DNA of 5,927 nucleotides from Ignavibacteriaceae bacterium (GTDB taxonomy: Bacteria; Bacteroidota; Ignavibacteria; Ignavibacteriales; Ignavibacteriaceae). The notes under the pieces were generated by a model, which saw nothing but the letters and a program-made list of their open reading frames with translations, was not told the DNA's origin and did not search any database. Both the position numbers and the translations under genes were made by a program. Positions 4,983-5,927 of this stretch are shown here, piece after piece. Numbering within the stretch: position 1 is the first letter of the stretch; each line of letters begins with the position of its first letter. The stretch lies in assembly GCA_025449775.1 (NCBI GenBank), contig JANWIS010000125.1, positions 1-5,927 on the forward strand, given 5' to 3'.

Positions 4983-5927
4983 TCACCGCATATAAATTAT
5001 TTTTCCGAAAAGAGGTTCTTCATCATTTACTTCAACGCGATAGAAATAAACTCCGTTTGGCAGAAAGTTTCCGTTATCATCTGTTCCATCCCAGAATTCA
5101 GGAACACCTTCAAGTGTTCTGCTGCGTGATGCATTTTGAATTATAGTTTTAACGTAGTTCATTCCGAAATCATAAACTCTTATTGTAACTGAAGCTTCTG
5201 TTCCACCAGTGCTGTATTTAATTTTCAACTGTTCAAGTCTTGGTGAAAACGGATTAGGATAGCAATAAGTTTCACGGTCAGAGTTTAATGGCTGTGAAGC
5301 AAAATAAATTTTCCAGTCACCAGTCCAGAATCCTGTTTCTCTAATTCGTACTAAACCATCTGCTGAACCAAGCCAAACATCATTTGTTTCTGAAGAAGCA
5401 CTGTAGAAAACATTTGTTTTTAAAGACACACCTGATTCTCCATCAACAATATTATTTGGTAAAATCCATGTGTTTCCCTGGTTTGAAGTTCTGAAAGCAC
5501 CGTTGTCGGTCAAAGCAAGAACTTCAATATTTTTAAATCCAAAGTTGTGAGCTCTCTCTTCATCTAAAAAAGTTTTCCAGGTTGTTCCGGCATCAGTTGA
5601 TGAACTGATTGCATAAAACTCTGCCGGATCTTCTGCTTTCCAGCTTGCTGCCCAAATAGTATTATTTAATGAGTTGTATCCGAGTGCAGTAATAAAATTT
5701 CCGCTTATAGGTTCATCCTGGTTTTGATGATTGAATTTTTCCCAGCTTATTCCATTGTCAGTTGATTTGTTAATTCCATTTGCAGTACCGACATAAAGAG
5801 TTGATGAGTCAGTTGATACAACAGAAAATGCACGATGATTTAAATTTCCTTCAGTACAAAAAGTTCCACCGATCGGAGATAAACAGAAATCCAATGTGTC
5901 TTCAGGATTGATTGAATTTAAATTATC
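4983..5927 (-). CDS. 5'-truncated Asp-box propeller protein with FlgD/T9SS-like C-terminal domain
   Basis: The frame is open from the right edge of the window to the TGA at 4985-4983, giving 314 visible residues; the start is outside. Asp-box motifs STDNGISW (residues 55-62), STDAGTTW (110-117) and TSNQGNTW (147-154), plus blade-like LYVGTANGI and VWLGSADGLVRI, indicate a beta-propeller of the BNR/WD-like type. From about residue 218 an Ig-like domain follows, with YPNPFSP at 223-229, a strand region VTIRVYDFGMNYVKTI, WDGTDDNG at 279-286, and the end NGVYFYRVEVNDEEPLFGKIIYMR. This matches the FlgD Ig-like/T9SS C-terminal pattern. It is clearly different from the LMK-ending sorting domains at the left of the window. 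The overall propeller-plus-sorting-domain layout recalls PorZ, a surface T9SS component, but also generic propeller cargo; I cannot decide between them. It is the first visible gene of a leftward unit with two PorV/PorQ-like genes. The TTG at 5894 is not the start, because coding continues to the edge. Confidence 0.85.
   Translation of the reverse strand, partial: DNLNSINPEDTLDFCLSPIGGTFCTEGNLNHRAFSVVSTDSSTLYVGTANGINKSTDNGISWEKFNHQNQDEPISGNFITALGYNSLNNTIWAASWKAEDPAEFYAISSSTDAGTTWKTFLDEERAHNFGFKNIEVLALTDNGAFRTSNQGNTWILPNNIVDGESGVSLKTNVFYSASSETNDVWLGSADGLVRIRETGFWTGDWKIYFASQPLNSDRETYCYPNPFSPRLEQLKIKYSTGGTEASVTIRVYDFGMNYVKTIIQNASRSRTLEGVPEFWDGTDDNGNFLPNGVYFYRVEVNDEEPLFGKIIYMR

Noticed and set aside
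4983..5894. TTG at 5894 as the start of the rightmost gene
   Set aside because: The frame continues without a stop to the window edge, and no signal peptide follows the TTG.

Overview
The window looks like a piece of an AT-rich genome from the Bacteroidota/Chlorobi side of bacteria, most likely class Ignavibacteria. The evidence is the repeated YPNPFNP...GNEIATL...YFYQLK...ETKKM sorting-domain signature of type IX secretion (T9SS) cargo, two PorV/PorQ-like outer-membrane barrel genes, signal peptides with Gln at the predicted mature N-terminus, and almost no Shine-Dalgarno sequences. This taxonomic call rests on recognition, not on a search. Every gene appears to encode an exported protein; no cytoplasmic enzyme, RNA gene, transposase or CRISPR array is visible.

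Left half, + strand. A 5'-truncated Asp-box (BNR-type) beta-propeller protein with a T9SS type A sorting domain (1-1106) overlaps by 4 nt with a second secreted protein (1103-2428). The second protein is built from about eight 29-residue Trp-marked repeats and ends in a closely related sorting domain. After an 89-nt gap comes a small exported protein of unknown function (2518-2991), which ends 16 nt from a convergent gene.

Right half, - strand. One apparent transcription unit reads leftward: a 5'-truncated Asp-box propeller with a FlgD/T9SS-like C-terminal domain (4983-5927), then two PorV/PorQ-family barrel proteins (3980-4981 and 3008-3904). The first two are almost contiguous (TGA-T-TTG).

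The most interesting structure is two different small palindromic repeats. One lies inside the first gene (874-920). Relative to the paralogous sorting domain next door it adds exactly 42 nt (14 residues) in frame. The other fills the gap between the two barrel genes (3911-3978). It consists of two 25-nt hairpin units in inverted orientation that differ at six positions, and all six fall into three complementary pairs. Both look like REP/RPE-type mobile palindromes. The genes could cooperate as a surface-secretion set (barrel shuttle-type proteins plus sorting-domain cargo), but this is inference from family membership and proximity.
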